A stretch of 6,709 bases of DNA from Clostridiales bacterium. GTDB lineage: Bacteria; Bacillota; Clostridia; Christensenellales; Aristaeellaceae. The notes beneath the pieces were generated by a model. That model was not told where the DNA came from and ran no database searches. It was given only the letters and a program-made list of their open reading frames with translations. A program made the position numbers and the translations under genes. How positions within the stretch are numbered: position 1 is the first letter of the stretch; every line of letters starts with the position of its first letter. Shown piece after piece: positions 5,839 through 6,709 of this stretch. The DNA lies in assembly GCA_012514225.1 (NCBI GenBank), contig JAAZAQ010000116.1:1-6709 (forward strand). Direction: 5' to 3'.

Positions 5839-6709
5839 ATGGATTCGGTGGAAAGGACGCTGGCCGCGCTGTCAGGGGAAACCCATGACCGCACGCCGGT
5901 GGTACCCCTGTTGATTCAGCATTGCCTGGAGGTCGCCCGGATTCCCCATTCGGTCTACAGCACACAGCCGGAAAAAATGGCCGAAGCCCAAATCCTGGCC
6001 GCGGAGCGATACGGCCTGGACGGCTTTCACATCAGCTCCGACAACTACATCGTATCCGAGGCACTGGGAAACCGGGTCTCCCTGCCCGTTGACCAACCCC
6101 CGCAGAAGGCCTTCGCCTGCCAGGCCGCGAAAGCGGACGTGTCGCTGCTGCGGAAAAACCCCGACCCTTATACATCCGCCCGCATGCCGGTGATGATTGA
6201 GGCGACCCGCCTGGCGAGGCGGGCGGTGGGGAACCGCAAGTTCATCAAGGCGAACTGCGATAGCGGGCCTTTCACGGTTGCCTCGTCGCTGCGCGGCGCG
6301 GAAGCCCTTTTCATGGATTTGTACGACCGGGAGCAATACGTCCTGGACTTGATGGACGCCGCTTCCGACGCCATCGTCCGGTACGCCGCCGCGCTCGCGA
6401 AGGCCGGCGCGCACGCGATCACCTACGGGGAGTCGACCGGAAGCCTGGTCAGCCGCGAGCAGTTTGAGGCCTATGTGCTGCCAGCCAACCGCCGCGTGGT
6501 GGAGCGCATCAAGGCGGCGACCGGCCTGCCGGTTTTTTTCCATATGTGCGGCAAGGTGGACCACATCGTCGACCTGATGGCAAAAACAGGCGCGGACTGC
6601 CTGGAGCTGGACAGCTTCACGGACTTGGGCGCCGCGTACGAAAAGACCGGCCGGAGCCTGTGCATCACCGGCACCGTGGACACCGTCTCGCTGCTGCTGG
6701 AAGGCAGCC
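5839..6709 (+). CDS. UroD/MtaA-family methyltransferase-like protein, partial (right end cut)
   Basis: The first 290 residues of a UroD-superfamily protein are open to the window edge; the family is usually about 340-380 residues, so the C-terminus is missing. Seen: a typical opening, MDSVERTLAALSGETHDRTP; GPFTVASSLRG (143-153) followed by LFMDLYDREQYVLDLMD (157-173); GEST at 197-200; and FHMCGKVDHI (234-243), where His235-x-Cys237 matches the zinc-binding His-x-Cys of MtaA/MtbA-type corrinoid:coenzyme M methyltransferases. The last zinc cysteine would lie beyond the window. The RQAGR motif of true uroporphyrinogen decarboxylase (HemE) is absent from the N-terminus, so a haem role is unlikely. 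By family knowledge it may move methyl groups between a corrinoid protein and a thiol or another acceptor; this is inference and the substrate is unknown. GGGGAGG (5827-5833) is 5 bases before the ATG, supporting this start. The long antisense open frame opposite it is a shadow. Confidence 0.88.
   Translation, partial: MDSVERTLAALSGETHDRTPVVPLLIQHCLEVARIPHSVYSTQPEKMAEAQILAAERYGLDGFHISSDNYIVSEALGNRVSLPVDQPPQKAFACQAAKADVSLLRKNPDPYTSARMPVMIEATRLARRAVGNRKFIKANCDSGPFTVASSLRGAEALFMDLYDREQYVLDLMDAASDAIVRYAAALAKAGAHAITYGESTGSLVSREQFEAYVLPANRRVVERIKAATGLPVFFHMCGKVDHIVDLMAKTGADCLELDSFTDLGAAYEKTGRSLCITGTVDTVSLLLEGS

Noticed and set aside
5872..6564. A 230-codon minus-strand open frame opposite the methyltransferase-like gene
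   Set aside because: The plus-strand frame carries clear UroD-family motifs and a ribosome binding site. The antisense frame has neither.
5839..6709. True uroporphyrinogen decarboxylase (HemE) of haem synthesis
   Set aside because: The N-terminal RQAGR motif of HemE is missing, and a His-x-Cys typical of MtaA/MtbA-type zinc methyltransferases is present.
1..6709. CRISPR arrays, insertion sequences, tRNA or rRNA genes
   Set aside because: No regularly spaced repeat array, transposase frame with terminal inverted repeats, tRNA-like cloverleaf or rRNA signature was seen.

Overview
The window is high-GC bacterial DNA, roughly 60% or more by eye, with compact genes, strong AGGAGG-type ribosome binding sites, and near-consensus sigma-70/sigma-A promoters. 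The gene mix is a secreted transglutaminase-like protein, a ferric-type ABC importer, and a UroD-fold methyltransferase. Together with the ribosome binding sites it suggests a GC-rich anaerobe, perhaps a Clostridia/Christensenellales-like Firmicute or a Synergistetes-like diderm. This assignment is an inference. One clue for a diderm, or at least against a typical Gram-positive, is that the ABC solute-binding protein has an ordinary signal peptide with no lipobox cysteine.

Layout: positions 1-25 hold a perfect hairpin, probably the end of the leftmost transcript. A minus-strand gene (99-1445) encodes an exported 448-residue protein with a transglutaminase-like Cys-His-Asp domain and two diverged C-terminal repeats of 73 residues. 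Between it and the next gene (1446-1632) lie two back-to-back promoters, one for each direction. To the right is a complete three-gene ABC importer operon: solute-binding protein (1633-2619), ATPase (2689-3762), and a fused double-domain permease (3759-5426). A strong hairpin lies in the first intergenic gap, an ATGA stop/start overlap joins the last two genes, and an intrinsic terminator follows (5451-5478).

A second transcription unit starts from a TTGACA-16-TAAAAT promoter at 5509-5536. It has an unusually long leader of about 295 nt containing an 11-bp direct repeat, several hairpins, and a 22-bp imperfect palindrome close to the ribosome binding site. The leader ends at a UroD/MtaA-family methyltransferase-like gene (5839 onward) that runs off the right edge.

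How the genes work together: the solute-binding protein captures a ligand outside the membrane, the 12-helix permease moves it, and the ATPase powers the transport. The family is usually labelled Fe3+ transport, but the tandem tyrosines of classical ferric-binding proteins are not visible. Relatives of this type also carry sugar phosphates or phosphonates, so the substrate is open. No functional link between the importer and the flanking genes can be shown from the sequence. I found no clear new biological system. The best leads are the long structured leader, the internal repeats of the transglutaminase protein, and the importer's unresolved substrate.
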